From NCBI RefSeq assembly GCF_900105115.1, contig NZ_FNRV01000001.1, forward strand, positions 1,550,001 through 1,614,000: a stretch of 64,000 nt of DNA, written 5' to 3'. How positions within the stretch are numbered: position 1 is the first letter of the stretch; the number at the start of each line of letters is the position of its first letter. The notes below the pieces were generated by a model, which was given only the letters and a program-made list of their open reading frames with translations, had not been told where the DNA came from and did no database searches. This DNA is from Pseudomonas mohnii (GTDB lineage Bacteria; Pseudomonadota; Gammaproteobacteria; Pseudomonadales; Pseudomonadaceae). Of this stretch, positions 54,946 through 62,912 are shown piece by piece. The translations under genes were made by a program, and so were the position numbers.

Positions 54946-55899
54946 ATGATGCTGCGAGTTCTAGCCTTGAGCCTTACCCTGTTTACCGGTTTCGTCCAGG
55001 CCACCGTCCTGCAACGGCCGATCACGTTGGATACCGGGAGCGGAGAGCTTTTCGGCTCGTTGCTGCTGCCAAAGTCCGACACGCCTGTACCGGTTGTCCT
55101 GATCATTTCCGGCTCTGGCCCAACCGATCGTGACGGCAATAACCCCGACGGCGGGCGCAATGACAGCCTGAAACGGCTGGCCTGGGTGCTGGCCAAACAC
55201 AACATCGCCAGCGTGCGTTACGACAAACGCGGGGTTGCGGCGAGCCTGGCGGCGACCCCTGACGAGCGCAACCTGACGCTGGACGCCTATGTTTCCGACG
55301 CCCAAGCCTGGGGGCGCAAGCTCAAGGCCGATCCGCGCTTCGGCAAGCTGATATTACTGGGGCACAGCGAAGGCGCCTTGATCGCCAGTCTCGCGGCGCC
55401 GAGTGTCGATGCGGCCGCCGTGATTTCCTTGTCCGGCAGCGCCCGTCCGATCGATCAAGTGGTGCGTCAACAACTGAGCAATCATCTGCCGCCGCCACTG
55501 ATGCTGCGCAGTAACGAACTGCTCGACAGCCTCAAGGCCGGGAAAACCGACGATAACGTGCCACCGCCCTTGCAGGCGATATTCCGCCCGAGCGTGCAGC
55601 CGTACCTGATTTCGCTGTTCCGCCAGGACCCCGCGGCGGCGTTCGCGAAGTTGAAAATGCCGGCGTTGATCATCCAGGGCAGCAACGATATTCAGGTCGG
55701 CGTCAATGACGCCAAAATGCTCAAGGCTGCCAAACCGGACGCCGAACTGGCACTCATCGAAGGCATGAACCACGTCATGCGCATCGTGCCCAACGACGTA
55801 AAACGACAATTGGCCTCCTATAGAGATCCGCAATTGCCCCTGGCGGCCGAACTGGGCACTCGAATCCTCGGGTTTATTGACGCAATTCGCATCCGTTAA
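54946..55899 (+). CDS. Alpha/beta hydrolase, probably exported
   Basis: 317 residues. A signal peptide (RVLALSLTLFTGFVQA) leads an alpha/beta-hydrolase domain. The nucleophile elbow is LGHSEGALIA (around residue 143), the aspartate probably lies in IQGSNDIQVG and the histidine in EGMNHVMR. GPTDRDGNNPDGGRNDSLKRLAWVL is typical of the dienelactone-hydrolase/YqiA-like secreted esterases. The ribosome site is weak; the start could be 54946 or 54949. Confidence 0.82.
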   Translation: MMLRVLALSLTLFTGFVQATVLQRPITLDTGSGELFGSLLLPKSDTPVPVVLIISGSGPTDRDGNNPDGGRNDSLKRLAWVLAKHNIASVRYDKRGVAASLAATPDERNLTLDAYVSDAQAWGRKLKADPRFGKLILLGHSEGALIASLAAPSVDAAAVISLSGSARPIDQVVRQQLSNHLPPPLMLRSNELLDSLKAGKTDDNVPPPLQAIFRPSVQPYLISLFRQDPAAAFAKLKMPALIIQGSNDIQVGVNDAKMLKAAKPDAELALIEGMNHVMRIVPNDVKRQLASYRDPQLPLAAELGTRILGFIDAIRIR

Positions 55900-56038
55900 G
55901 CGCTTTAAACGACATCGCGACGTGAAAACCGCTCGAGAACGCTTCGTGGCCCTCCAGTCTTGAAAAAAACGGCCGATAAGCCTTTGTCGCCAGCGCACTG
56001 GCTGGCGGCAAGCAGAGCTTGGACAGGATCTCGCCATT

Positions 56039-56830
56039 ATGACCGATACCCAGACTTCACCCGACACCACCGCTGAAAAAGACGCACCGCCAGCGGTCGA
56101 GCTGCCTTGGGCGGACGTTCACGTCGAGCACCACAAGATGCTCCGTCTGGCGCCGCTGCAGACCGACCGCAACACCGGCGGGCGCCCCCTGCGCTTTGTC
56201 GAGTTCGGTTATGCCGAGCGCAACGACAAGCAGCGCAGCCTGATGCGCATGAGCATCACCCTGCCCGGCCAACGCGTGCGCAAGGAACAGAATCATCTGG
56301 ACGTGTGGGTCGACCACAGCGAAAAGCGCGTGCATTTCGGGCCGGACAGCGGCCTGCAAATCGAACCGATGAACCGTGGTATCGGTCGCTTCATGGCGGC
56401 CCAGGGCATCACCTGGGCGAAGATGCGATGGCCCGGCTACACCGTCGACGGCACCGACCTGAACAACAAGGATGCGCTGAACGAAGACACCCGTCTGCGT
56501 CGCGACCACTTTTTGCGCGTGCACGGTTTCGATGTGGTTTACGCCGACGCCCAGCATTTGAAGGGCAGCGTCAAGGAAGTCCAGGTCGGCGACCTGTCGG
56601 GTGACTGGAACACGGAAAAACTGCAGATCGTGGAAATTCTCGAGGCGGCGCAGATGCTGCAACAAGCCGAGCAGAACCTCGCCGAGCAGGAAGTCAAACT
56701 CAAGAAACACGAAGAAAAGGTCAGCAAGTACAAGCGTGAAGACGCCGGCTTGCGGTTCACCATCACCTGCCTGGTGGCGTTTGCGGTGTTTCAGGCGGGG
56801 TTGTTGATCTGGATTGCGACGCACCGGTAA
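56039..56830 (+). CDS. Tail-anchored coiled-coil protein, unknown function
   Basis: 263 residues. A soluble N-terminal domain (to about 170; VDHSEKRVHFGPDSGLQIEPMNRGIGRFMAAQGI) is followed by a predicted coiled coil at about 190-235 (AAQMLQQAEQNLAEQEVKLKKHEEKVSKYK) and one C-terminal membrane helix (FTITCLVAFAVFQAGLLIWIA). There is no signal peptide, so the bulk is probably cytoplasmic with a tail anchor. I do not recognise the family. AGGATC lies before the ATG. Confidence 0.75.
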   Translation: MTDTQTSPDTTAEKDAPPAVELPWADVHVEHHKMLRLAPLQTDRNTGGRPLRFVEFGYAERNDKQRSLMRMSITLPGQRVRKEQNHLDVWVDHSEKRVHFGPDSGLQIEPMNRGIGRFMAAQGITWAKMRWPGYTVDGTDLNNKDALNEDTRLRRDHFLRVHGFDVVYADAQHLKGSVKEVQVGDLSGDWNTEKLQIVEILEAAQMLQQAEQNLAEQEVKLKKHEEKVSKYKREDAGLRFTITCLVAFAVFQAGLLIWIATHR

Positions 56831-56862
56831 CCGCCGAAATCGGTCTGCGCTGAGACGCTTTT

Positions 56863-56890
56863 GTGGCGAAGGAGCTTGCTCCCTCGCCAC
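56863..56890. repeat. Short REP-like palindrome
   Basis: GTGGCGAAGGAGC/GCTCCCTCGCCAC with a TT loop and one mismatch, in the gap between convergent genes. Confidence 0.75.
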
Positions 56891-56901
56891 AGTGATTGTG
56901 G

Positions 56902-57810
56902 TCAGACGCGGGAGGCGAATAGCGCCTGATGATCCCGGCACTGTTCAGCCGACAGCATGAACACGCCATGCCCGCCGCGCTCGAACTCCAGCCAGGCGAA
57001 ATCGACTTCGGGGTACAACGCCTCGACGTGTACCTGGCTGTTGCCCACCTCGACAATCAACAACCCCTTCTCGGTCAGGTGATCGGCCGCTTCGGCGAGC
57101 ATGCGCCGTACCAGGTTCAAACCATCCTCACCGCAGGCAAGGCCCAGCTCCGGTTCGTGCTGGTATTCGTCCGGCATGTCGGCGAAATCTTCGGCATCGA
57201 CGTAAGGCGGGTTTGACACGATCAGGTCGAAACGCTGCCCCGGCAAACCATCGAAACCATCACCTTGCACGGTGTAGACCCGCTCATCGACGCCGTGACG
57301 CTCGATGTTCTGGTTGGCCACTTCCAGCGCTTCGAACGACAGATCGGCCAGCACCACTTCGGCATTCTGGAACTCGTAAGCGCAGGCGATGCCGATGCAG
57401 CCGGAGCCGGTGCACAGGTCGAGAATTCGCGCAGGCTCGTTGGCCAGCCATGGCGTAAAGCGACTTTCGATCAACTCGCCGATCGGCGAACGCGGGATCA
57501 GCACGCGCTCATCGACGATGAACGACAGGCCGCAGAACCAGGCTTCGCCCAGCAGGTAGGCGGTCGGGACGCGCTTTTCGATACGGCGCTTGAGCAAGTG
57601 CTGCAGGTGGACAAGTTCGTCTTCTTCCAGATTGCAATCGAGATAGCTGTCGGCGATTTCCCACGGCAAGTGCAGTGCACCCAACACCAGTTGACGGGCT
57701 TCGTCCCAGGCGTTGTCGGTGCCATGGCCGAAAAACAGATCCTCCCCATGGAAGCGGCTGACGGCCCAACGGATATGGTCACGCAGGGTACGAAGGCGGG
57801 AAGTGATCAC
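56902..57810 (-). CDS. prmB: Ribosomal protein L3 N5-glutamine methyltransferase PrmB
   Basis: 302 residues. A SAM-dependent enzyme that methylates a glutamine of L3. Motif I is [18 protein letters not shown] (around residue 137) and the catalytic NPPYVDAED follows at about 203. GTG start at 57810 with GGAG 8 nt upstream. It could be confused with PrmC/HemK; the extra N-terminal residues and the absence of prfA nearby favour PrmB. Confidence 0.92.
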   Translation of the reverse strand: MITSRLRTLRDHIRWAVSRFHGEDLFFGHGTDNAWDEARQLVLGALHLPWEIADSYLDCNLEEDELVHLQHLLKRRIEKRVPTAYLLGEAWFCGLSFIVDERVLIPRSPIGELIESRFTPWLANEPARILDLCTGSGCIGIACAYEFQNAEVVLADLSFEALEVANQNIERHGVDERVYTVQGDGFDGLPGQRFDLIVSNPPYVDAEDFADMPDEYQHEPELGLACGEDGLNLVRRMLAEAADHLTEKGLLIVEVGNSQVHVEALYPEVDFAWLEFERGGHGVFMLSAEQCRDHQALFASRV

Positions 57811-58049
57811 GACGGCAAACTCCAGAAAAATCGACGGGCGATTCTATCAGTCAAACGCTGCCGCGACGACGCAGGAAAAACACTGGCACTGTTGTAGGAC
57901 TAATCTCTTTTTTACGCTCGGTATTGAACAAAACGGACCACTTGACAACGCTGCACGCCAGTAACGACGGCGCTTGTAATGGTAGCCATTCACAGAAGCG
58001 CTCAGCCAGAGGACAATGTCGCAAAAGCCCCACTCCAAGGAGCCCCAGA

Positions 58050-58640
58050 ATGTCCGTTCCAAAAACGATGTTTCAACTCAGCGGCCGCGGTTATGCAGCA
58101 GCCAATCTGAGCCATGCGACGCTTGTGATCATCGATGCCCAGAAAGAATACCTCAACGGTCCATTGGCCCTGAGTGGCATGGACGCTGCCGTCGCGAACA
58201 TCAAGCAATTGTTGGGCGCTGCCCGCGCCGCCGGCCGCCCGATCGTGCATGTGCGCCACCTCGGCACCGTGGGTGGCCTGTTCGACCCGCAAGGCGAACG
58301 CGGCGAGTTCATCCCGGGGCTGGAACCACAGGGCGACGAAACCATCATCGGCAAATTGCTGCCGAGCGCGTTCCACGGCACCCCACTTGAAAAACGCCTG
58401 CAGGATCTGGGCGCCCTCGACCTGATTGTCTGCGGTTTCATGAGCCACTCCAGCGTCAGCACCACCGTACGCGCCGCGAAGAACCTGGGCTTCCGTTGCA
58501 CCCTGGTGGAAGACGCCTGCGCCACCCGCGACTTGCCTTACAAGGGCGGCGTCCTGAGCGCCGAGCACGTCCAGCAGGCCGAAATGGCGATCATGGCAGA
58601 CAACTTCGCCACCCTCGCCCTGACCCGCGAACTGATCTGA
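58050..58640 (+). CDS. Isochorismatase-family cysteine hydrolase
   Basis: 196 residues. The family triad is visible: aspartate in LVIIDAQKEYL (D28), lysine in GKLLPSAFHG (around 104) and cysteine in FMSHSSVSTTVRAA region, where the expected CG/C is replaced by HSS, so the nucleophile needs checking: LIVCGFMSHSSV has a cysteine at about 133, five residues earlier. AAGGAG sits before the ATG. Typical relatives hydrolyse nicotinamide or ureidocarbamates; the substrate is unknown. Confidence 0.82.
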   Translation: MSVPKTMFQLSGRGYAAANLSHATLVIIDAQKEYLNGPLALSGMDAAVANIKQLLGAARAAGRPIVHVRHLGTVGGLFDPQGERGEFIPGLEPQGDETIIGKLLPSAFHGTPLEKRLQDLGALDLIVCGFMSHSSVSTTVRAAKNLGFRCTLVEDACATRDLPYKGGVLSAEHVQQAEMAIMADNFATLALTRELI

Positions 58641-58650
58641 TCGACGCTCA

Positions 58651-58674
58651 ATGAGCGGTCTATACCGCCGCTCA
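58651..58674 (+). terminator. Weak terminator-like hairpin
   Basis: ATGAGCGG/CCGCTCAT with a short loop 11 bp after the hydrolase stop; it lacks a T-tract. Confidence 0.4.
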
Positions 58675-58771
58675 TCCGCAAAAGTCTCTCGTTAGCCGTA
58701 ATTGTCTTAGCCTCAGGAACAACCCGGTCAACTCCCGGTCGAAGGGCCGATACCCATTGAGGAAGGTCGGA

Positions 58772-59092
58772 ATGAAGTTATCCGATGGTTTTGACGCTCG
58801 CCGCTTGCGGCCCAAAGGCCAAAGCAACTGGCGTTTTCGAATCGGCGCGGCGTTTGCCGCGCTGCTGGCAATGTCCGGTGTGTTACTCGCCATGGCCGGT
58901 ATCGCCAGCCTGCTCGGCCATGCGCCCGCCCTGGGCGAGGTGAACACCAACCGCGCCGGTGCGGCGGTGATTCTGGTGATTGGCCTGTTCGTGCTGTACC
59001 TCGGTGTCTGGCTCTGGCGTCGTAGCCGTCGTCGCTCGCGCCAGTCGCGAGAGCTGGCCATGTCCCCGCATTTGATGAAAAAACACGACTGA
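58772..59092 (+). CDS. Small two-helix membrane protein, unknown
   Basis: 106 residues. A basic N-terminus (DARRLRPKGQSNWRFR) is followed by two hydrophobic helices (FAALLAMSGVLLAMAGIASLL and AGAAVILVIGLFVLYLGVWLW) and a strongly basic tail (RRSRRRSRQSRE). GAGGAAGG precedes the ATG chosen; a TTG five codons earlier is open. I do not recognise the family. Confidence 0.7.
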   Translation: MKLSDGFDARRLRPKGQSNWRFRIGAAFAALLAMSGVLLAMAGIASLLGHAPALGEVNTNRAGAAVILVIGLFVLYLGVWLWRRSRRRSRQSRELAMSPHLMKKHD

Positions 59093-59179
59093 ACCCGCGC
59101 TCCCACCGAACGCGCGTGTTTTGTCGCGCGCCCATTCGCCTGGAGTTGGGTAAACTGGCCGCCCTTCGCGGAGGCTGAC

Positions 59180-59737
59180 ATGCAAGACGACGATTTTTCC
59201 CTGTTCAAAAGTGCGATCCAAGGCGTCAAGCCGATCAAGCACGATCGCGCCGAAACCGGCAAACCCAAGGCTGACCGCGCACAGATCGCCAAGCTGCGTC
59301 AGGCCGCAACCGTGCGCACCGACGCCACCACCGTCGACGGACTCTCCGATCAGTTCGTCATCGATGTCGGCCCGGAAGACGAGTTGATGTGGGCGCGCGA
59401 CGGTGTGCAGGAAAGCCAGATGCGCAAGCTCAAGATCGGCCAGATTCCGTTCGAAGGCAGCCTCGACCTGCACGGCATGAGCGTGGAAAAGGCCCGGGAA
59501 ACCCTCTGGGCCTTTCTGGCCGAAGCGACCAAATTCGAAATCCGCTGCGTGCGCGTCACCCACGGCAAGGCCGTGCGCCTGGACGGTAAGCGGCCAATGA
59601 TCAAAAGCCACGTCAATACGTGGTTGCGCCAGCATACGCAGGTACTTGGCTTCACCTCGTGCCAGCCCAGACATGGCGGCGCCGGTGCCGTGTATGTGAT
59701 GCTCAAACGAACCATGATGGAAGGTCGAGACGAGTAA
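59180..59737 (+). CDS. Smr-domain protein
   Basis: 185 residues. A disordered N-terminal region precedes the Smr domain: SLDLHGMSVEKARETLWAFL (around residue 95), RVTHGKAVRLDG and QPRHGGAGAVYVMLKR. The LDLHG and HGxG-type motifs match the MutS-related Smr nuclease family (YdaL/SmrA-like). It may nick or cut nucleic acid; the exact role is unknown. folE follows 77 bp downstream. Confidence 0.9.
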   Translation: MQDDDFSLFKSAIQGVKPIKHDRAETGKPKADRAQIAKLRQAATVRTDATTVDGLSDQFVIDVGPEDELMWARDGVQESQMRKLKIGQIPFEGSLDLHGMSVEKARETLWAFLAEATKFEIRCVRVTHGKAVRLDGKRPMIKSHVNTWLRQHTQVLGFTSCQPRHGGAGAVYVMLKRTMMEGRDE

Positions 59738-59814
59738 AGCTGATGCGTCATGCTTGCAGCGTCGTGTCCGCCACCGTACCCTTGCCCTTTGCGTAAAATC
59801 CCACAGGTAGTTTC

Positions 59815-60360
59815 ATGTCCCTGGAACAGAATTACACCGAGATCCTTGGCCAACTGGGCGAGGACGTCTCCCGCGAAGGCCTGCTCGACACGCCGAAACG
59901 TGCCGCCAAAGCCATGCAGTACCTTTGCCGCGGTTATGAACAGACGCTCGAAGAAGTCACCAACGGTGCCTTGTTCAGCTCCGACAACAGCGAAATGGTG
60001 CTGGTCAAGGACATCGAGCTGTACTCGTTGTGCGAGCACCACCTGCTGCCGTTCATCGGCAAGGCCCATGTCGCCTACATCCCGAGCGGCAAGGTCCTGG
60101 GGTTGTCGAAAGTCGCGCGGATCGTCGATATGTACGCCCGCCGCCTGCAGATCCAGGAAAACCTCAGCCGCCAGATCGCCGACGCGGTCCAGCAAGTCAC
60201 CGGCGCCCTGGGCGTTGCGGTGGTGATTGAGGCCAAGCACATGTGCATGATGATGCGCGGCGTGGAAAAGCAAAATTCGTCGATGATCACCTCGGTGATG
60301 CTCGGTGAGTTCCGCGAGAACGCCGCGACTCGCAGCGAATTCCTCAGCCTCATCAAGTAA
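59815..60360 (+). CDS. folE: GTP cyclohydrolase I FolE
   Basis: 181 residues. It converts GTP to dihydroneopterin triphosphate, the first step of folate and pterin synthesis. The zinc ligands are in [11 protein letters not shown] (Cys, His) and [10 protein letters not shown] (Cys); GKAVAY-like [18 protein letters not shown] lies between. Full length. Pseudomonas often has a second folE elsewhere. Followed by a strong terminator. Confidence 0.95.
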   Translation: MSLEQNYTEILGQLGEDVSREGLLDTPKRAAKAMQYLCRGYEQTLEEVTNGALFSSDNSEMVLVKDIELYSLCEHHLLPFIGKAHVAYIPSGKVLGLSKVARIVDMYARRLQIQENLSRQIADAVQQVTGALGVAVVIEAKHMCMMMRGVEKQNSSMITSVMLGEFRENAATRSEFLSLIK

Positions 60361-60371
60361 TTCGCAGCACG

Positions 60372-60403
60372 AAAAAAACCGGTATTCATCGCCGGTTTTT
60401 TTT
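60372..60403 (+). terminator. Terminator of folE
   Basis: AAAACCGG/CCGGTTTT hairpin with a long T run, 12 bp after the stop codon. Confidence 0.9.
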
Positions 60404-60463
60404 CGTCCGCGAAAATCAGGTAAGCTGCGCGCCCTTCATTTTTCGCTTCGTGAGGCTTTCAAC

Positions 60464-60835
60464 GTGTTCGTAAAAGCGCTTCGTGTCGGCCTTGGCCAAC
60501 TGATCATCTTCATCGACTTTCTCACTCGCCCCGGCAAAAAGCAGCGCCCGGCCGAGGCTCAGGCCCAGGTCAACAGCGCCGCCAAGGACCTGACCCTGTA
60601 TCAATTCCACGCCTGCCCGTTCTGTGTGAAAACCCGCCGTACCCTGCGCCGCCTGAATGTGCCGGTGGCTTTGCGCGATGCGAAGAATAACGAACAGGAT
60701 CGCCAGACCCTGCTGGAGCAAGGCGGCAAGATCAAGGTGCCGTGCCTGCGCATCGAAGAGAATGGCCAAACCACCTGGATGTATGAGTCCAAGGTGATCA
60801 TTGACTATCTGGATAAGCGCTTCGCTGCGGCCTGA
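60464..60835 (+). CDS. Glutaredoxin-like / GST N-terminal domain protein
   Basis: 123 residues. A short membrane-proximal N-terminus (VGLGQLIIFIDFL) leads a thioredoxin-fold domain with the redox motif HACPFCVKTRR (around residue 50), KVPCLRIEENG (cis-Pro loop) and the C-terminal YESKVIIDYLDKRF. The start is GTG at 60464 with GAGG 8 nt upstream; the frame is open further but the upstream part overlaps the folE terminator. The hydrophobic N-terminus suggests membrane attachment. Confidence 0.88.
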   Translation: MFVKALRVGLGQLIIFIDFLTRPGKKQRPAEAQAQVNSAAKDLTLYQFHACPFCVKTRRTLRRLNVPVALRDAKNNEQDRQTLLEQGGKIKVPCLRIEENGQTTWMYESKVIIDYLDKRFAAA

Positions 60836-60882
60836 AAAACTTCAGCGGGACTGACGACCCCAGTCCCTACCTATCTTCAGGC

Positions 60883-60912
60883 AAAAAATAAACCGGCCCT
60901 TGCGCCGGTTTA
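60883..60912. terminator. Bidirectional terminator between convergent genes
   Basis: AAACCGGC/GCCGGTTT hairpin flanked by A- and T-rich runs, placed between the stops of the glutaredoxin-like and aminotransferase genes. Confidence 0.8.
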
Positions 60913-60919
60913 TTGGTTT

Positions 60920-62086
60920 TCAGGCTGCTTGCGCCGCCTGCGCCTGACGCACCACCGCCGCCAACCGCTTGAGCCCTTCATCCAGCCGCGCCGGGTCGAT
61001 GTGGCTGAAATTCAACCGAAGATGCCCGGGGTTGTTGTCGGGATCCGGGAAGAACGGCTCGCCCGGCATGAACGCCACATCGTTGGCCAACGCCGTATGG
61101 AGCAAGGTTCGGGTATCCAATGGCTGCTTGAGGGTGAGCCAGAAAAACAGCCCGCCTTGGGGCACATTCCAGTCCGCCAGATCGGCAAAATGGGTTTCCA
61201 GGGCCGCCTGAAACGCGTCCCGACGCTCCCGGTAGAAATCGCGCAACTCACTCAGGTGCCGCTGGAATTTTTCGCTGCCTATCCACTGTTGGGCTTGCCA
61301 CTGGCCGACGCGGTTGGTGTGCAGATCCGCCGACTGCTTGAGTTTCAACAAGTGCGCAAACAAGTCCGGGCTGGCGATCAGATAACCGACGCGCAGCCCC
61401 GGCAGCAGGGTTTTCGACACGGTGCCGGTGTAAATCCAGCTGGCCTTTTTCAGGCGACTGACGATCGGCGTCGCACTGCCACCGTCGAAGGTCAGTTCGC
61501 GGTAAGGCTCGTCTTCGATCAGGGTCACGCCAAACTCGTCGAGCAACGCCGCCACGCCATCGCGCTTGGCTTCGCTATAGCGCACAGCCGATGGATTCTG
61601 GAACGTCGGGATCAGGTAGATGAATGCCGGACGGTGTTTTTCCAGACGGGTGCGCAATTGCGCCAGGTCCGGACCATCGGCTTGCAGCGGCACGGTCAGG
61701 CACTCGGCACCGAACAGTTGGAAGATTTGCAGTGCCGCCAGGTAGGTCGGCGCTTCGAGCAGGATCTCGGTGCCCTTGTCGATGTAGAGCTTGGCCGCCA
61801 GGTCGAGGGTCTGCTGCGAGCCACTGACCACCAGCACCTGGCTCGCCTGGCACGGCACCCCCAGCGCCCGGGCTTCGGCAGCCAGCATCTCGCGCAGTGC
61901 CGGTTCGCCTTCGCTCATGCCGTATTGGCCAATGCTCAGCGGCATCTGATCCCATTCGACCTTTGGCAACATGGCTTCGGCCGGCAACCCGCCGGCAAAC
62001 GACATCACTTGCGGGCGCTGGGCGGCAGCGAGGATTTCACGGATCAGAGAACTTTTAAGGCGCGAGACACGTTCGGAAAAAGCCAT
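60920..62086 (-). CDS. PLP-dependent aminotransferase (fold type I, 2-aminoadipate-type)
   Basis: 388 residues. VSGSQQTLDLAAKLYIDKG binds the PLP phosphate, FGVTLIEDEPYRELTF gives the cofactor aspartate, and the Schiff-base lysine is in TGTVSKTLLPGLRVGYL (around residue 232). The branch resembles LysN/ARO8-type enzymes and the C-terminal part of MocR proteins, but lacks the GntR domain. The start MAFSERVSRLKSS fits the family. It is divergent from a MarR regulator across 82 bp and is probably controlled by it. Confidence 0.88.
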   Translation of the reverse strand: MAFSERVSRLKSSLIREILAAAQRPQVMSFAGGLPAEAMLPKVEWDQMPLSIGQYGMSEGEPALREMLAAEARALGVPCQASQVLVVSGSQQTLDLAAKLYIDKGTEILLEAPTYLAALQIFQLFGAECLTVPLQADGPDLAQLRTRLEKHRPAFIYLIPTFQNPSAVRYSEAKRDGVAALLDEFGVTLIEDEPYRELTFDGGSATPIVSRLKKASWIYTGTVSKTLLPGLRVGYLIASPDLFAHLLKLKQSADLHTNRVGQWQAQQWIGSEKFQRHLSELRDFYRERRDAFQAALETHFADLADWNVPQGGLFFWLTLKQPLDTRTLLHTALANDVAFMPGEPFFPDPDNNPGHLRLNFSHIDPARLDEGLKRLAAVVRQAQAAQAA

Positions 62087-62168
62087 GGGGATCACCGGTA
62101 GCGAGGCCAGAGGGAAATGAGTCAAACTTGTTGACCAAAATTACGTCAGCCTGAGCAGATACGTCAAT

Positions 62169-62615
62169 ATGCTTGACCTTAAAAACCCGATATCCCAGCA
62201 ACAAGCCATGGAAGCGTTTTTCTTCGGTTATCAGGCCTTCACCGCCAAGGCCGACGAAATGCTTGCGCGTCGAGGCTTGAGCCGCGTGCACCAACGCATT
62301 GTGTTTTTCATCGCACGCTACCCGAACTTGAGTGTGACGCAGTTGCTGGCCTTGCTGGGCGTGAGCAAGCAGGCGCTGAACATGCCGCTGCGCCAATTGC
62401 TGGAAATGCATCTGGTGAACAGCGTCGCGTCCGAGACCGACAAGCGTAAACGCCTGCTGGAATTGACCGCCGAGGGTGCGCGGTTTGAGCAGGCGCTGCG
62501 TCGTGAGCAGGTGAAGTTGTTGGAAAGGGTGTTTGCCGACGCCGGGGAAGCGGCGGTGAATGGGTGGTTGGCGGTGAATATGGCTCTTGGGAAAAGTCAG
62601 GCTGTTGTTGATTGA
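62169..62615 (+). CDS. MarR-family regulator
   Basis: 148 residues. The winged helix lies at about 40-110: RVHQRIVFFIARYPNLSVTQLLALLGVSKQAL is the recognition-helix region and ETDKRKRLLELTAEG the wing. It is divergent from the aminotransferase, and the 82-bp gap contains TTGTTGAC...GTCAG-like inverted elements that could be its operator. Confidence 0.9.
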   Translation: MLDLKNPISQQQAMEAFFFGYQAFTAKADEMLARRGLSRVHQRIVFFIARYPNLSVTQLLALLGVSKQALNMPLRQLLEMHLVNSVASETDKRKRLLELTAEGARFEQALRREQVKLLERVFADAGEAAVNGWLAVNMALGKSQAVVD

Positions 62616-62627
62616 CTGTTCTGCCCT

Positions 62628-62701
62628 TATCGCCAGCAGGCTGGCTCCCACCGTGATTTATGGCGAGCACAAAACCTGTGGGAGCCAGCCTGCTGGCGAT
62701 G
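62628..62701. repeat. Inverted REP pair, CCAGC variant
   Basis: tatcgccagcaggctggctcccac (about 62628-62650) faces gtgggagccagcctgctggcgat (62679-62700). Both arms carry the CCAGC variant, so they are complementary to each other. Confidence 0.85.
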
Positions 62702-62912
62702 AGCCCCGCGAAGGCCATATATCCCTATTGCCAAACTTTTCGTCTACAAAACAAAAAACAATATTTGCTTTATTTGTACACAAAAGCATAATCCACCTCG
62801 TGCGAGTTCCTGACCAAGCAGTCAACAAATTCGCAAGTGCCTCAAAGGGCCGCTGCCACCCTCTCGGGTCCGGCCCAGGAAATAACAATAAAACTCTTGA
62901 GGAGTATTCGCT

